A stretch of DNA of 45,915 bases, from contig JAHELT010000019.1 of NCBI GenBank assembly GCA_024644045.1, positions 1-45,915 of the forward strand, given 5' to 3'. The notes under the pieces were generated by a model, which was given only the letters and a program-made list of their open reading frames with translations, searched no databases and was not told where the DNA came from. This DNA is from Chromatiales bacterium (GTDB lineage Bacteria; Pseudomonadota; Gammaproteobacteria; JAHELT01). Of the stretch, positions 26,697-34,282 are shown piece after piece. A program made the position numbers and the translations under genes. Positions within the stretch are counted from its first letter, which is position 1. Each line of letters begins with the position of its first letter.

Positions 26697-26838
26697 GGCG
26701 ACGCTATCATAACGTGCGCGAGAGCCGGCACGGGTCATCGCTTTGCCCGCCGCCGGTGCCCCTGCGGTTCCGCCGGGCGGGCCCCCGGCGCGTTCGCAGG
26801 CCGGAGACCGAACGCCGCCGCCCCGTTCCGGTCAAAGC

Positions 26839-26866
26839 TTGGCGTGGCGCTCATTAGGACTACAAT
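26839..26866 (+). promoter_or_regulatory. Sigma70-type promoter just upstream of the intradiol dioxygenase
   Basis: TTGGCG (26839-26844) and TACAAT (26861-26866) are separated by 16 bp. The expected transcription start, about 7 nt downstream, falls on or next to the GTG start codon at 26873. No Shine-Dalgarno sequence is visible, so the mRNA may be leaderless. Confidence 0.5.
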
Positions 26867-26872
26867 GCTGCC

Positions 26873-27523
26873 GTGAACAAACGCGTACCCACCACCGCCA
26901 CGACGCACAGCCGGCGCGGCCTGCTCGGCGGGCTCGGGCTGCTGGCCGGCCTCGGCTGTACCGGCAATGCCGCCGCGCTGCTCGCGCTGACCCCGGTGCA
27001 GACCCGCGGGCCCTTTTACCCTGCGTCGCTGCCGCTCGACAGCGACAACGACCTGGTGCACGTCGCCGGGCACGAGCGGACGGCCTCAGGGGACGTGACT
27101 GACATCTCCGGCAGCGTGACGGACGCGTCCGGCAACCCGTTGGCGGGCGTGCGCGTGGAGATCTGGCAGTGCGACGCCAACGGGCGCTATCACCACCCGC
27201 GCGACACGCATGCGCGACTGGACCCCGATTTCCAGGGGTACGGCCAGTACCTGACAGGCAAGGACGGCGGCTACCGCTTCCGCACCATCAGGCCCGTCCC
27301 CTACCCCGGGCGCACACCGCACGTTCACTTCGCCCTGAGCGGTGCCGGCGCGAAGCCGTTGGTCACGCAGATGTACGTGCACGGTGAGCCACTGAATCGG
27401 CGCGACGCACTGTTCAGGTCGCTGGGCGACTCGGCGGAGCGCGTGCTCGTGCGGCTGCGTAACGCTTCGCAGCCTGGCGCCCGTTACGAGGGTACATTCA
27501 ACATCGTGCTGGCCAGTGGGTAA
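26873..27523 (+). CDS. Exported intradiol ring-cleavage dioxygenase-like protein
   Basis: The 216-residue protein belongs to the protocatechuate 3,4-/catechol 1,2-dioxygenase family, which uses non-heme Fe(III) to open catechol rings. The four iron ligands are visible: Tyr106 (GRYHHPRD), Tyr144 (PVPYPGR), His150 and His152 (PHVHF). The N-terminus carries SRRGLLGG and a hydrophobic run (residues 12-38), resembling a twin-arginine signal. Together with the single short domain this suggests the exported 'twin-arginine' subgroup of unknown substrate rather than a central aromatic pathway enzyme. The loop between Tyr144 and His150 is shorter than in classical protocatechuate dioxygenase. It starts with GTG, without a visible ribosome-binding site. 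Confidence 0.87.
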   Translation: MNKRVPTTATTHSRRGLLGGLGLLAGLGCTGNAAALLALTPVQTRGPFYPASLPLDSDNDLVHVAGHERTASGDVTDISGSVTDASGNPLAGVRVEIWQCDANGRYHHPRDTHARLDPDFQGYGQYLTGKDGGYRFRTIRPVPYPGRTPHVHFALSGAGAKPLVTQMYVHGEPLNRRDALFRSLGDSAERVLVRLRNASQPGARYEGTFNIVLASG

Positions 27524-27526
27524 TCG

Positions 27527-28318
27527 GTGAGCGGCGTGCAGTCCTCGCCGTCGCGCCTGAGCGACACGCAGCTCGAGCAGTTTGCGCGTGATGGCTTTCT
27601 GGTCGTGCGCCAGATGGCGGACGCGCGGCAGCGCGAGCGTCTCGCCGAGGTGGCGCGCACCTCGCTGGCGCCGCCACTGGCGCCCCTGGAATACGAGACG
27701 GACGTCAATTACCCGGGCGCCCCGCTGTCGCGAACCGACGCGGGCGGCGACACACCCCGCCGGCTGCTGCACGCCTTCAGCCGCGACGCGGCGTTTCGCG
27801 AGTGGGCGACAGCGCCAGCGGTCATCGCCACCGTGTGCGAACTGCTCGGCACACCGCGGATCGCGCTCTCGCAGAATCACCACAACTGCGTCATGACCAA
27901 GTTCCCGGGCTACAGCAGTGCCACGCACTGGCATCAGGACATCCGCTACTGGTCTTTCGACAGGCCGGACCTGGTCAGCGTGTGGCTGGCGCTGGGCGCG
28001 GAAACGCCGGTCAACGGGTGCCTGCGCGTGATCGCCGGCAGCCACCGCCTGGAAATCGATCGCGGCCGCCTCGATGCCGAGCTGTTCCTGCGCACCGACC
28101 TGGAGGAGAACCAGGCGCTGATCGATGCGGCCCGGAACATGGAGCTGGCGGCCGGGGATACGCTGTTTTTTCATTCGCGCGTGTTCCACTACGCCGCGCA
28201 GAACCGCAGCGAGCAGACCAAGCTGTCGCTGGTGTTCACCTACCACGCGACCGACAATCAGCCGATTCCGGGTACCCGTTCGGCACGCTTTCCCGACATC
28301 GAACTGAGCGCCGACTGA
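27527..28318 (+). CDS. Phytanoyl-CoA dioxygenase (PhyH) family protein
   Basis: The 263-residue protein is a Fe(II)/2-oxoglutarate oxygenase of the PhyH family. The iron-binding HxD is His136-Gln-Asp138 in THWHQDIRYW, and the distal histidine lies in RVFHYAAQNRS (about residue 221). The NGCLRVIAGSHRL motif is typical of the family. Substrates of PhyH proteins range from acyl-CoA to ectoine and small metabolites; none can be inferred. It starts with GTG 3 nt after the intradiol dioxygenase stop, so the two oxygenases form an operon. Confidence 0.88.
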   Translation: MSGVQSSPSRLSDTQLEQFARDGFLVVRQMADARQRERLAEVARTSLAPPLAPLEYETDVNYPGAPLSRTDAGGDTPRRLLHAFSRDAAFREWATAPAVIATVCELLGTPRIALSQNHHNCVMTKFPGYSSATHWHQDIRYWSFDRPDLVSVWLALGAETPVNGCLRVIAGSHRLEIDRGRLDAELFLRTDLEENQALIDAARNMELAAGDTLFFHSRVFHYAAQNRSEQTKLSLVFTYHATDNQPIPGTRSARFPDIELSAD

Positions 28319-28430
28319 AGAGGGTACGGCCCCGGGCGGCGGAGAACTTTACAGCCGGCGCCGCGGCGTTGCGCGCAAGCGGTCTAAAAACATGCATTGA
28401 ACGCGCTAACGCGGTAGGCTGGAGCCTCTG

Positions 28431-29021
28431 ATGGATGTGAACATTCAGCAACCTGGGCGCGGAATAGCCTCTATGCCGCCACCTCTCGCACAGCAGGATC
28501 CCGAGACCACGAGCAGATACCGTGAGTCGATACTCGGCCTGGACCCGATCACCGGGATCGCCAACCGGCGTCTGTTCGAGTACCAGGGCGAGAAGGCCTT
28601 CTCCTTGGCGCAGCGCCACCACGACGATCTCGGCCTGGTGGTATTCCGTCTCGAGGACCTGGAAACCATCGCCGTGAACGGCGGAATGCCGAAGGCCAAG
28701 CTGCTGCTGCAGACCTTCGCGGCACAGCTTTCCGACAACGCCCGCAGCCACGACACGGCCGGCCGCCTGAGCCGCTCCCGCTTCGGCATGCTGCTGCCCG
28801 GCGCGCGCGAGTTCGGTGCGCACAAGTTCGCCGTCCGGCTGCTGAACGTGCTGCGCGAGGCCGTCGAGGCCGAGCAGCGCTGCGCTATCAGCGCCGCCGC
28901 CACGGCGACCAACAGCCGCGGCTGCAACGCCTTCCACGAGCTGCACGAGCACGCGGCGCAGCGCCTGGACGAAGCGCTGTCGGCCGGCGGCAGCCGGCTG
29001 GTTTCCAGTTTCTGCCAGTAG
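28431..29021 (+). CDS. Degenerate GGDEF protein with retained RxxD site
   Basis: The 196-residue protein is a single GGDEF-like domain beginning at DPITGIANRRLFEY (about residue 38). The catalytic GGDEF position reads SRSRF (114-118) and the first metal-binding region reads RLEDLE, so it should not make c-di-GMP. An RxxD motif (R105-D108) remains exactly five residues before the dead site, as in the inhibitory site of active cyclases. It has no receiver or membrane domain. It is clearly paralogous to the protein at 30121: both share TAxRLS, RFG, and EFGA further on. A role as c-di-GMP effector or as partner of an active cyclase is inferred. The next similar gene starts 39 nt downstream. Confidence 0.82.
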   Translation: MDVNIQQPGRGIASMPPPLAQQDPETTSRYRESILGLDPITGIANRRLFEYQGEKAFSLAQRHHDDLGLVVFRLEDLETIAVNGGMPKAKLLLQTFAAQLSDNARSHDTAGRLSRSRFGMLLPGAREFGAHKFAVRLLNVLREAVEAEQRCAISAAATATNSRGCNAFHELHEHAAQRLDEALSAGGSRLVSSFCQ

Positions 29022-29060
29022 ACCCGTCGCACTCACCCGGCGCCGCGGCCTAAAGCCTGT

Positions 29061-29657
29061 GTGCCGCGCGCCGCTATGGTGGACGTTATCTCAACGGAAC
29101 GTCTCGCTATGCGGGTTGCAGAAACTCACGCGCCGGCGGAACGCGCACCAAGACGGCGCGTAGACCGCACCACCGGCCTGCCGGAACGCGAAGCGTTCGA
29201 AACCCGCTTGCAGGAAGCAACCCGCGAGGCGGCGCAGAGCACGCGGCCCCTGTCTCTCATAATCGCCGGTATCGATGACTTCGAACGCGTCAGCGAACGC
29301 CTGGGACCCGCGGTTTCCGGTGCATGCGTGCAGATCGTGGTGGAAAACATCACCCGCACCATACAGCGGATCGGTATGTTCATGGCGCGGCTGGAGCAAA
29401 GCGAGTTCGGCATCATTCTGCCCGCCACGGACGAGGAGGCGGTCTGGCGCATGGCGCACAACATAGTGCACTCGGTCCGGCAACTGGGGCTTCAACACCC
29501 CATCGACACACCTCGTCTGTTGTCGCTCAGTGCCGGGATCGCCACCAGCTCGGGGCATTTCGACCTGGATGGCCACGCTCTGTGGGTGGTCGCTGATCAG
29601 GCATTGCAGCGCGCCCGGTCGGGTCGCGGAGACAGCGTCGCCACCAGTGCGGAATAG
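29061..29657 (+). CDS. Second degenerate GGDEF protein, RxxD lost
   Basis: The 198-residue protein is another single GGDEF-like domain, opening DRTTGLPEREAFE. The metal-binding region is kept (AGIDDFERV), but the GGDEF position reads EQSEF and the inhibitory position reads RIGM. Neither catalysis nor RxxD binding is therefore expected. The start is uncertain: ATG codons at 29061, 29076 and 29109 are in frame, and the last follows GGAACG and would give 182 residues. It lies 39 nt after the previous GGDEF-like gene and is probably co-transcribed. The function is unknown. Confidence 0.75.
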   Translation: MPRAAMVDVISTERLAMRVAETHAPAERAPRRRVDRTTGLPEREAFETRLQEATREAAQSTRPLSLIIAGIDDFERVSERLGPAVSGACVQIVVENITRTIQRIGMFMARLEQSEFGIILPATDEEAVWRMAHNIVHSVRQLGLQHPIDTPRLLSLSAGIATSSGHFDLDGHALWVVADQALQRARSGRGDSVATSAE

Positions 29658-30120
29658 CCGGGCGCAGGCGTCCGGGTTCTGTACCCGGCAGAGTAAGACG
29701 GTAACCTATGCAACGATGTGAAAAGCGCCAAAGGCTCGGCCTGGACGTCGCACGAAGGCCTTTCGTGCAAGCGCAGGCGTGCCGCACGATCGACACGCAG
29801 CTTGCCGAGCGCATCGGCGTGTGCCGCCGCCCGCGGTATCTCCGCCGGGGGCCGGCTCGTCATCCGAAAACACGGTGCTCGTTCGCGGGACCGCGGGGCA
29901 CGCACCACAGCGGCGACGACCTGGCGCCTCCGGTGTGCAATCCGGGCACGCGTGCCGTTGTGAATCCCGCTGCGGCGGGGAAGCGGGCGCATTACCCTGC
30001 CGATCACGGTTGCTATACACTGCCCGGGTATCTGATCGGCAGGCACAGGCCGGTGCCCGCGCAACGGCTGCGGTTTGAACCGACCAGTTCACAAATCCGA
30101 ACCAGTTGGACCGGCATGCT
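29658..30120. other. 463-bp intergenic region upstream of the REC/GGDEF-like gene
   Basis: No convincing gene is seen: the short open frames here are rich in Arg/Ala and lack ribosome-binding sites. A candidate promoter sits at 29992-30019: TTACCC, a 16-bp spacer, then TATACA. It would give a leader of roughly 95 nt before the ATG at 30121. No terminator for the upstream gene pair stands out. Confidence 0.4.
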
Positions 30121-31374
30121 ATGAGCGATCCTGCACAACCGACCCCTGTACACACGTCGAGTGTGCTGGTGGTCGACGCCTCGAAAATGTCGCGCAAGGC
30201 GCTGACCAAATTGCTGGCCAAGGACAACACGGTGTTCTCGGCGGACAGCAGTGAAACGGCCTGGCAACTGCTCGACGAGCAGCGTCCTCAGTGTGTGGTC
30301 GTCGATATCGAACAAGAGACCGACGACGCCTTCGCGCTGCTCGAGCTGATCCGTAACGCCAACAACCGCTGGCTGCGCAGACTCCCGGTGCTGGTGATCG
30401 GCCCGGGCGAGGCGCGTATTGAAAAGCTGGCTGTCGACACCGGCGCCAGCGCCTACATCGGAAAGCCGTTCGATTCCCGCCAGCTGCTGGCGCTGGTCGA
30501 ACGCCCGCCGCAGACTGACACCAACGGCGGCCGCCCCATCGCCGCACCGGACAGCATGGACCCGATCACCGGGCTGCCGAAGGAAGACTACTTTCAGTAT
30601 CGCGGCGACAAGGAGCTGGCTTTCGCCAAGCGCTACAACAAAGACTTCGCGGTCGTCATGTTCGAGGTCGATAACCTGGACGCCATGGTGTCCAAGTACG
30701 GCGCGCCGCTGGCCCGGCAGATCATCAAGAAACTGGGCAAGTACCTGACGGACGCGATCCGCGACGAGGACACCGCAGCGCGCCTGAGCGGCCGGCGCTT
30801 CGGCATCATCGCCCCGACCTGCAACGAGTTCGGCGCAAAATCCATCGCCGACCGGGTGCTGCAGAAAGTACGCAGCCGCGTGTTTCAGTACGGCGAGCAC
30901 CGCATCGCGTTCACCGTCAGCGTGGGGCTTGCCGCACCGCGCCTGAGCCAGTGCGGTGATTTCGGCGAGGTCGCTGGCACCGCGCGCAAACGCCTGGCGA
31001 GCGCCGTATCGGCCGGCGGCAATCAGGCGGTATTCGACGGACGCTCGCTGGAGAACGCGCTGTCGCAGACGCAACAGCATCGCGCAGTGGACGACATGGT
31101 CGAGAGCGCGGAAGACAACAATGTCGGCCTGCAGACCGTGGCGCGCTCCTCGCTGCTCGACGCAGCCGAGGTAGAGAGCATCCTGGAGGACGCGCCGTCA
31201 CTGGACGTGGTCATGTGGCTGCTGGAGAACGGCCTGGGCGATGAGCTCGAGCCGCACTACGAGAAGCTGCTGGAGCAGGTGATGCCACTGCTGGAGAAGG
31301 CCGGCAAGACCATGGGCCAGGACGTGGAGGCACTGGTGACGAAACTCCGCGCCGCCCGCCCCAAATCCAGTTAA
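30121..31374 (+). CDS. Receiver plus degenerate GGDEF protein with retained RxxD and extra C-terminal domain
   Basis: The 417-residue protein has a receiver domain (about residues 13-127; phosphoacceptor Asp62, Lys115), then a GGDEF-like domain starting DPITGLPKEDYF (about 147-310). The active site is SGRRF (223-227), so it is catalytically dead. RxxD (R214-D217) is kept at the canonical five-residue spacing. About 90 C-terminal residues form an acidic, probably helical extension (VESILEDAPSLDVV..., LEKAGKTMGQDVEALV) that I do not recognise. The layout fits a response regulator that reads c-di-GMP and passes the signal through its C-terminal region. That is inference; binding is not shown. 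It is paralogous to the protein at 28431. Confidence 0.85.
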   Translation: MSDPAQPTPVHTSSVLVVDASKMSRKALTKLLAKDNTVFSADSSETAWQLLDEQRPQCVVVDIEQETDDAFALLELIRNANNRWLRRLPVLVIGPGEARIEKLAVDTGASAYIGKPFDSRQLLALVERPPQTDTNGGRPIAAPDSMDPITGLPKEDYFQYRGDKELAFAKRYNKDFAVVMFEVDNLDAMVSKYGAPLARQIIKKLGKYLTDAIRDEDTAARLSGRRFGIIAPTCNEFGAKSIADRVLQKVRSRVFQYGEHRIAFTVSVGLAAPRLSQCGDFGEVAGTARKRLASAVSAGGNQAVFDGRSLENALSQTQQHRAVDDMVESAEDNNVGLQTVARSSLLDAAEVESILEDAPSLDVVMWLLENGLGDELEPHYEKLLEQVMPLLEKAGKTMGQDVEALVTKLRAARPKSS

Positions 31375-31403
31375 CCCGCAATCGGTCCGCGCGATCAGGG
31401 CGC

Positions 31404-31769
31404 TTACGGCAGCATCCACAAACGCTCGTCGAGCGTGGGTTGCCAGCGGAAGCGTCGCATGTCGATACGACCGCCGATGACCGGCACCTCCTCCTCGCTC
31501 AAGCGTGCACACTGGCGCCGGTAGGCATCGCTGTGCGCCGCGAAGGCGATGCGCCCGGATGCCGTGACCACACGGTGCCAGGGCAGCGAGTCCGGTGCGA
31601 GGCGCAGGGCGCGACCCACCTGGCGCGCACCCCGGGGCATACCGGCCAGCTCGGCGACCTGCCCGTAGCTCGCCACATTGCCGCGCGGAATACTGCGCAC
31701 GACCTGCCAGGCTCGAGCGCAGAAGACGGAAGGCGCGCCGTCCGACGGTGCACTGCTCACTGACACCAT
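31404..31769 (-). CDS. Alkyltransferase-like protein (ATL), PWHR motif
   Basis: The 121-residue protein is related to O6-alkylguanine-DNA methyltransferase but has Trp64 in place of the acceptor Cys (PWHRV instead of PCHRV). This change defines ATL proteins such as E. coli YbaZ. They bind O6-alkylguanine, flip it out and flag the lesion for nucleotide excision repair without transferring the alkyl group. Other family features are kept: IPRGNVASYGQVA, and the arginine-containing RQVGRAL helix. It is convergent with the REC/GGDEF-like gene. It adds to the AidB and Ada-like proteins of this window. Confidence 0.9.
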   Translation of the reverse strand: MVSVSSAPSDGAPSVFCARAWQVVRSIPRGNVASYGQVAELAGMPRGARQVGRALRLAPDSLPWHRVVTASGRIAFAAHSDAYRRQCARLSEEEVPVIGGRIDMRRFRWQPTLDERLWMLP

Positions 31770-31968
31770 CCGTCCTCAGGCAGGACCAGCGGCTCCGTTT
31801 GCCGGAACCGGTCGTGCGCCGCCGGCGTCCCGTGGCACGCTGCCGGCACCGGCATTGTGCCCACACTGCGCAAGGCGGGCGCGTAGCGAAACTGCATTAA
31901 GCCGCTCCGTGGGGTAACGAAATGCCCAGCGTGCCGGAACTACCCGCGCGTCGGGGAATCGAAAGATA

Positions 31969-32526
31969 ATGATGCCAATCGCCGGCCGCCATTGCGAACC
32001 CCTGCTGCGAACGCTCCACGCCTGGCTGCTGCTGGGCGGCCTGTGCGCACTCTCCCCGGCCCTGGCGGACGAACCGCCGGCCGGCTTCGTCACGCTCGAC
32101 GGCGCGCCCGCTTCCTTCGACGCGTTCCGCGGGCAGGGAAGGTGGCTGGTGGTCAAGATCTGGGCGTCCGACTGTCATGTCTGCAACGAAACAGCGCACG
32201 AAATGGTGGCGCTGAGCGTCAATCACAGGCGGGACATGCAGGTGCTGGGGATAGCCGTCGACGGCCACGACAACCGGCCCGGGGTGCTGTCGTTCATCGA
32301 ACGGCATGCATTGAACTACCCCACGCTGCTGGACGACGGGCACGGTGCGGCGCGGGTTTACCGGCGCGACGTGATGCAGGACTGGCGCGGGTGGACGCCG
32401 ACCTATCTGGTCTACACCCCGCAGGGCGAACTCGTGGCTCAGAACATCGGCGCGGTCGCCGAGAGCGACGTCGTACGCTTTGTGGACAGCTACCGGGCGA
32501 AGTCCGCCGCGGGATCCGGACCCTGA
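31969..32526 (+). CDS. Exported thioredoxin-like (TlpA/peroxiredoxin-type) protein
   Basis: The 185-residue product has a signal peptide (about residues 1-33, cleavage after ALA) and a thioredoxin fold with the redox pair Cys69-His-Val-Cys72 in WASDCHVC. It resembles TlpA/ResA-type periplasmic thiol reductants used in cytochrome or disulfide maintenance. The later segment GWTPTYLVYTPQGELV contains the family's cis-proline region (TPT). Two adjacent ATG codons are possible starts. Its 3' end overlaps the convergent YqgE/AlgH gene by 37 bp. Confidence 0.85.
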   Translation: MMPIAGRHCEPLLRTLHAWLLLGGLCALSPALADEPPAGFVTLDGAPASFDAFRGQGRWLVVKIWASDCHVCNETAHEMVALSVNHRRDMQVLGIAVDGHDNRPGVLSFIERHALNYPTLLDDGHGAARVYRRDVMQDWRGWTPTYLVYTPQGELVAQNIGAVAESDVVRFVDSYRAKSAAGSGP

Positions 32527-33206
32527 TCGCCGGCGTGGCGCTGGCGCGCTGACGCCACCAGCCGCGGGCCCGGCAGCGGGTGCAGCTCGGCTTGAATGCC
32601 GGGTGGGTCCAGCTCCCTTATCAGCCGGTCCCACATGTCGGTATCCGCTTCGAATATCTCCTCCGTACTCAGGCGCACCACGTACCAGGCGTCGCGCTCG
32701 AGTTCCTGGTCCAGCTGTCCGGGCGCCCATCCGGCGTAGCCGATGAACACCCTCAGCGCCGCCGGATCGACGTCGTCGCGGAGCAGCGATTCCAGAAGCT
32801 CCGGGCTGCCGCTGGCGAACAGGTCGCTGCCCACGCGCACCGCATCACCGGGATTGCCGGCTTGGCGAATCAGGAACTTGAGGGCCTGCAGACCGACCGG
32901 GCCGCCGTAGCGGACGCGGTGGTCGCGCGCCTCGATTTCGGCGAGCTTTGGCAACAGATCGGTGAGGCTGGCCTTGGTGGTACGGTTCACGATCAGGCCC
33001 AGCGAACCGTCCGCGTCATGGCTCAGAATGTATACGATGCTGCGTTTGAACACTCCGCCCGTATCGCGCGCGGCGACCAGCGCCATGCCGGCCTCCGGCG
33101 CGCGCGCGTGCACACCGTTCAGCGCACCGAGCGCAATGACGATCAGCAGCTGGCAGACGGTGTTTCGCACCCGGGCTTTAGGCAACTGAACCGGTGTGAG
33201 CACCAT
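32490..33206 (-). CDS. YqgE/AlgH family protein with predicted signal peptide
   Basis: The 238-residue protein has the AlgH/YqgE (DUF179) core: GMALVAARDTGGVFKRSIVYILSH, DGSLGLIVNRTT, VRYGGPVG and the late VFIGYAGWAPGQLDQEL. Ordinary YqgE is about 187 residues and cytoplasmic. This one has an added N-terminal hydrophobic segment (about residues 15-35: VCQLLIVIALGALNGVHA) that looks like a cleavable signal, and about 40 extra C-terminal residues. GGAGG lies 4 nt before the ATG, so the start is well supported. The fold's function is unknown; the location is predicted periplasmic. It overlaps the exported thioredoxin gene convergently. Confidence 0.85.
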   Translation of the reverse strand: MVLTPVQLPKARVRNTVCQLLIVIALGALNGVHARAPEAGMALVAARDTGGVFKRSIVYILSHDADGSLGLIVNRTTKASLTDLLPKLAEIEARDHRVRYGGPVGLQALKFLIRQAGNPGDAVRVGSDLFASGSPELLESLLRDDVDPAALRVFIGYAGWAPGQLDQELERDAWYVVRLSTEEIFEADTDMWDRLIRELDPPGIQAELHPLPGPRLVASARQRHAGDQGPDPAADFAR

Positions 33207-33344
33207 CGAACCTCCAACGCCGGGCAGCGTCGCGCCGCGTCCGACGTGCCCACTTTAGCAAAATCGACCCTGGTGGCAACGCGCCCTGGCAGCGTGTAAG
33301 GCGGCGGCCCCGCGGGAGAATGACGCGGCGAGGCGCCCGGGTTT

Positions 33345-33544
33345 TAGTGTGCTGTCCCGTAAATAACCTGTAATTCTGCGTGCCGCCAAGGTTCAGCTGC
33401 AAGGCTTGCGTGAGAAAGCATGCTAGGGTTTGAGCGCGTAACACCGCAGATGGGCCTTGGCGGCGCGCCCAACTGATTGCTTTGTATACGACGGGAGCGT
33501 GTGTCGCGCTCAGAATTGCAGGTTATTTGCGGGACAGCACACTA
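33345..33544. mobile_element. MITE, 196 bp, 32-bp terminal inverted repeats, TA target duplication
   Basis: Terminal repeats at 33347-33378 and 33511-33542 match at 30 of 32 positions (they begin GTGTGCTGTCCCG). Both ends are flanked by TA (33345-33346 and 33543-33544). A nested inverted repeat, GCCGCCAAGG (33382-33391) with CCTTGGCGGC (33455-33464), lies inside. There is no reading frame for a transposase. TA duplication and this architecture point to an IS630/Tc1-mariner-type MITE, although I cannot match the parent element. The right-hand TA forms part of the stop codon of the membrane-protein gene on the minus strand. The rest of the 33207-33541 gap holds nothing else I can identify. Confidence 0.85.
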
Positions 33545-34225
33545 GGGTACCGGCACCAGCAGCAGCACCATCAGCAGCGCGACGCAGGCGACGCTGCGCC
33601 ACCGATCGCTCCCGGATGCGCCGTGCGGCAGGGGCTCACCGCGCCTCGCAGGCTGCAGGAAGACGCGCTTCTGATCGATGTAGAGGTTGCGCAGGAACGC
33701 GAGTTCGTTGCGCATCTCCGGCGACAGCATGGTGCCCCGGCCGGCGTCTACGCTGAGCAGCCGCTGCAGGAAGTTGTTGAATTCGGGCTTTGCCCACAGC
33801 GTGCCGATCAGCACTGCGAGCCGCGGATCTTCCTCCAGCGCACACATCGCGCTTGTGTGATGGTACGGCGCTTCGCCGTCCTCTTCGATGGCAATCGTAT
33901 GTAGATCGAACACGGATGCAGCGATGTTGTCGTGTCCCCGTTTGCGTTTGTCTTCCAGCACCCGCAGTCGCTGTCTGTAGATGACCCGCCGCTGCAGGTA
34001 GCGCGTCATCGCCAGAATTGCAATAGCGAATGAACCGCCTACCGCGAGGCCGATGAAAACGATGATCTGCAGCGGCGGAACCGAGGCGGGCATATAGTCG
34101 GCCGCCAGCGGGACCAGCCACTCGAGCGTCATCTGCACCGGTATCCAGCGCAGCGCCAGGAACAGCGTCACAACGATGGCAAGGGGCACGAGGTACAGGT
34201 GAAAGAATTTGTTGCTGGGTGTCAT
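33542..34225 (-). CDS. Membrane protein of unknown function, 227 aa
   Basis: The product has a hydrophobic N-terminal segment (about residues 10-26), a second strong helix (about 50-73), a cytoplasmic-type basic and acidic middle region (RQRLRVLEDKRKRGHD, then acidic EEDGEAPYHH) and a third membrane segment at the C-terminus. I recognise no family. The stop TAG is formed by the TA target duplication plus the first base of the MITE. Reconstructing the empty site gives TAA at the same place, so the protein is unchanged. No good ribosome-binding site precedes the ATG, and a REP-like fragment (GGTCAGAGTAAAA, 34248-34260) lies just upstream. Confidence 0.7.
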   Translation of the reverse strand: MTPSNKFFHLYLVPLAIVVTLFLALRWIPVQMTLEWLVPLAADYMPASVPPLQIIVFIGLAVGGSFAIAILAMTRYLQRRVIYRQRLRVLEDKRKRGHDNIAASVFDLHTIAIEEDGEAPYHHTSAMCALEEDPRLAVLIGTLWAKPEFNNFLQRLLSVDAGRGTMLSPEMRNELAFLRNLYIDQKRVFLQPARRGEPLPHGASGSDRWRSVACVALLMVLLLVPVP

Positions 34226-34282
34226 AGTTGGCGCAGGTCCGATAGCAGGTCAGAGTAAAATCCGTTTTCAGCGATCGAGACG

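Noticed and set aside
26735-27073. Minus-strand 112-aa frame between the spermidine-synthase fusion and the dioxygenase
   Set aside because: Covers the dioxygenase promoter and N-terminus, has no motifs and no ribosome-binding site.
29658-30120. Several short frames in the gap upstream of the REC/GGDEF-like gene
   Set aside because: Arg/Ala/Pro-rich translations, no start signals and mutual overlap on both strands.
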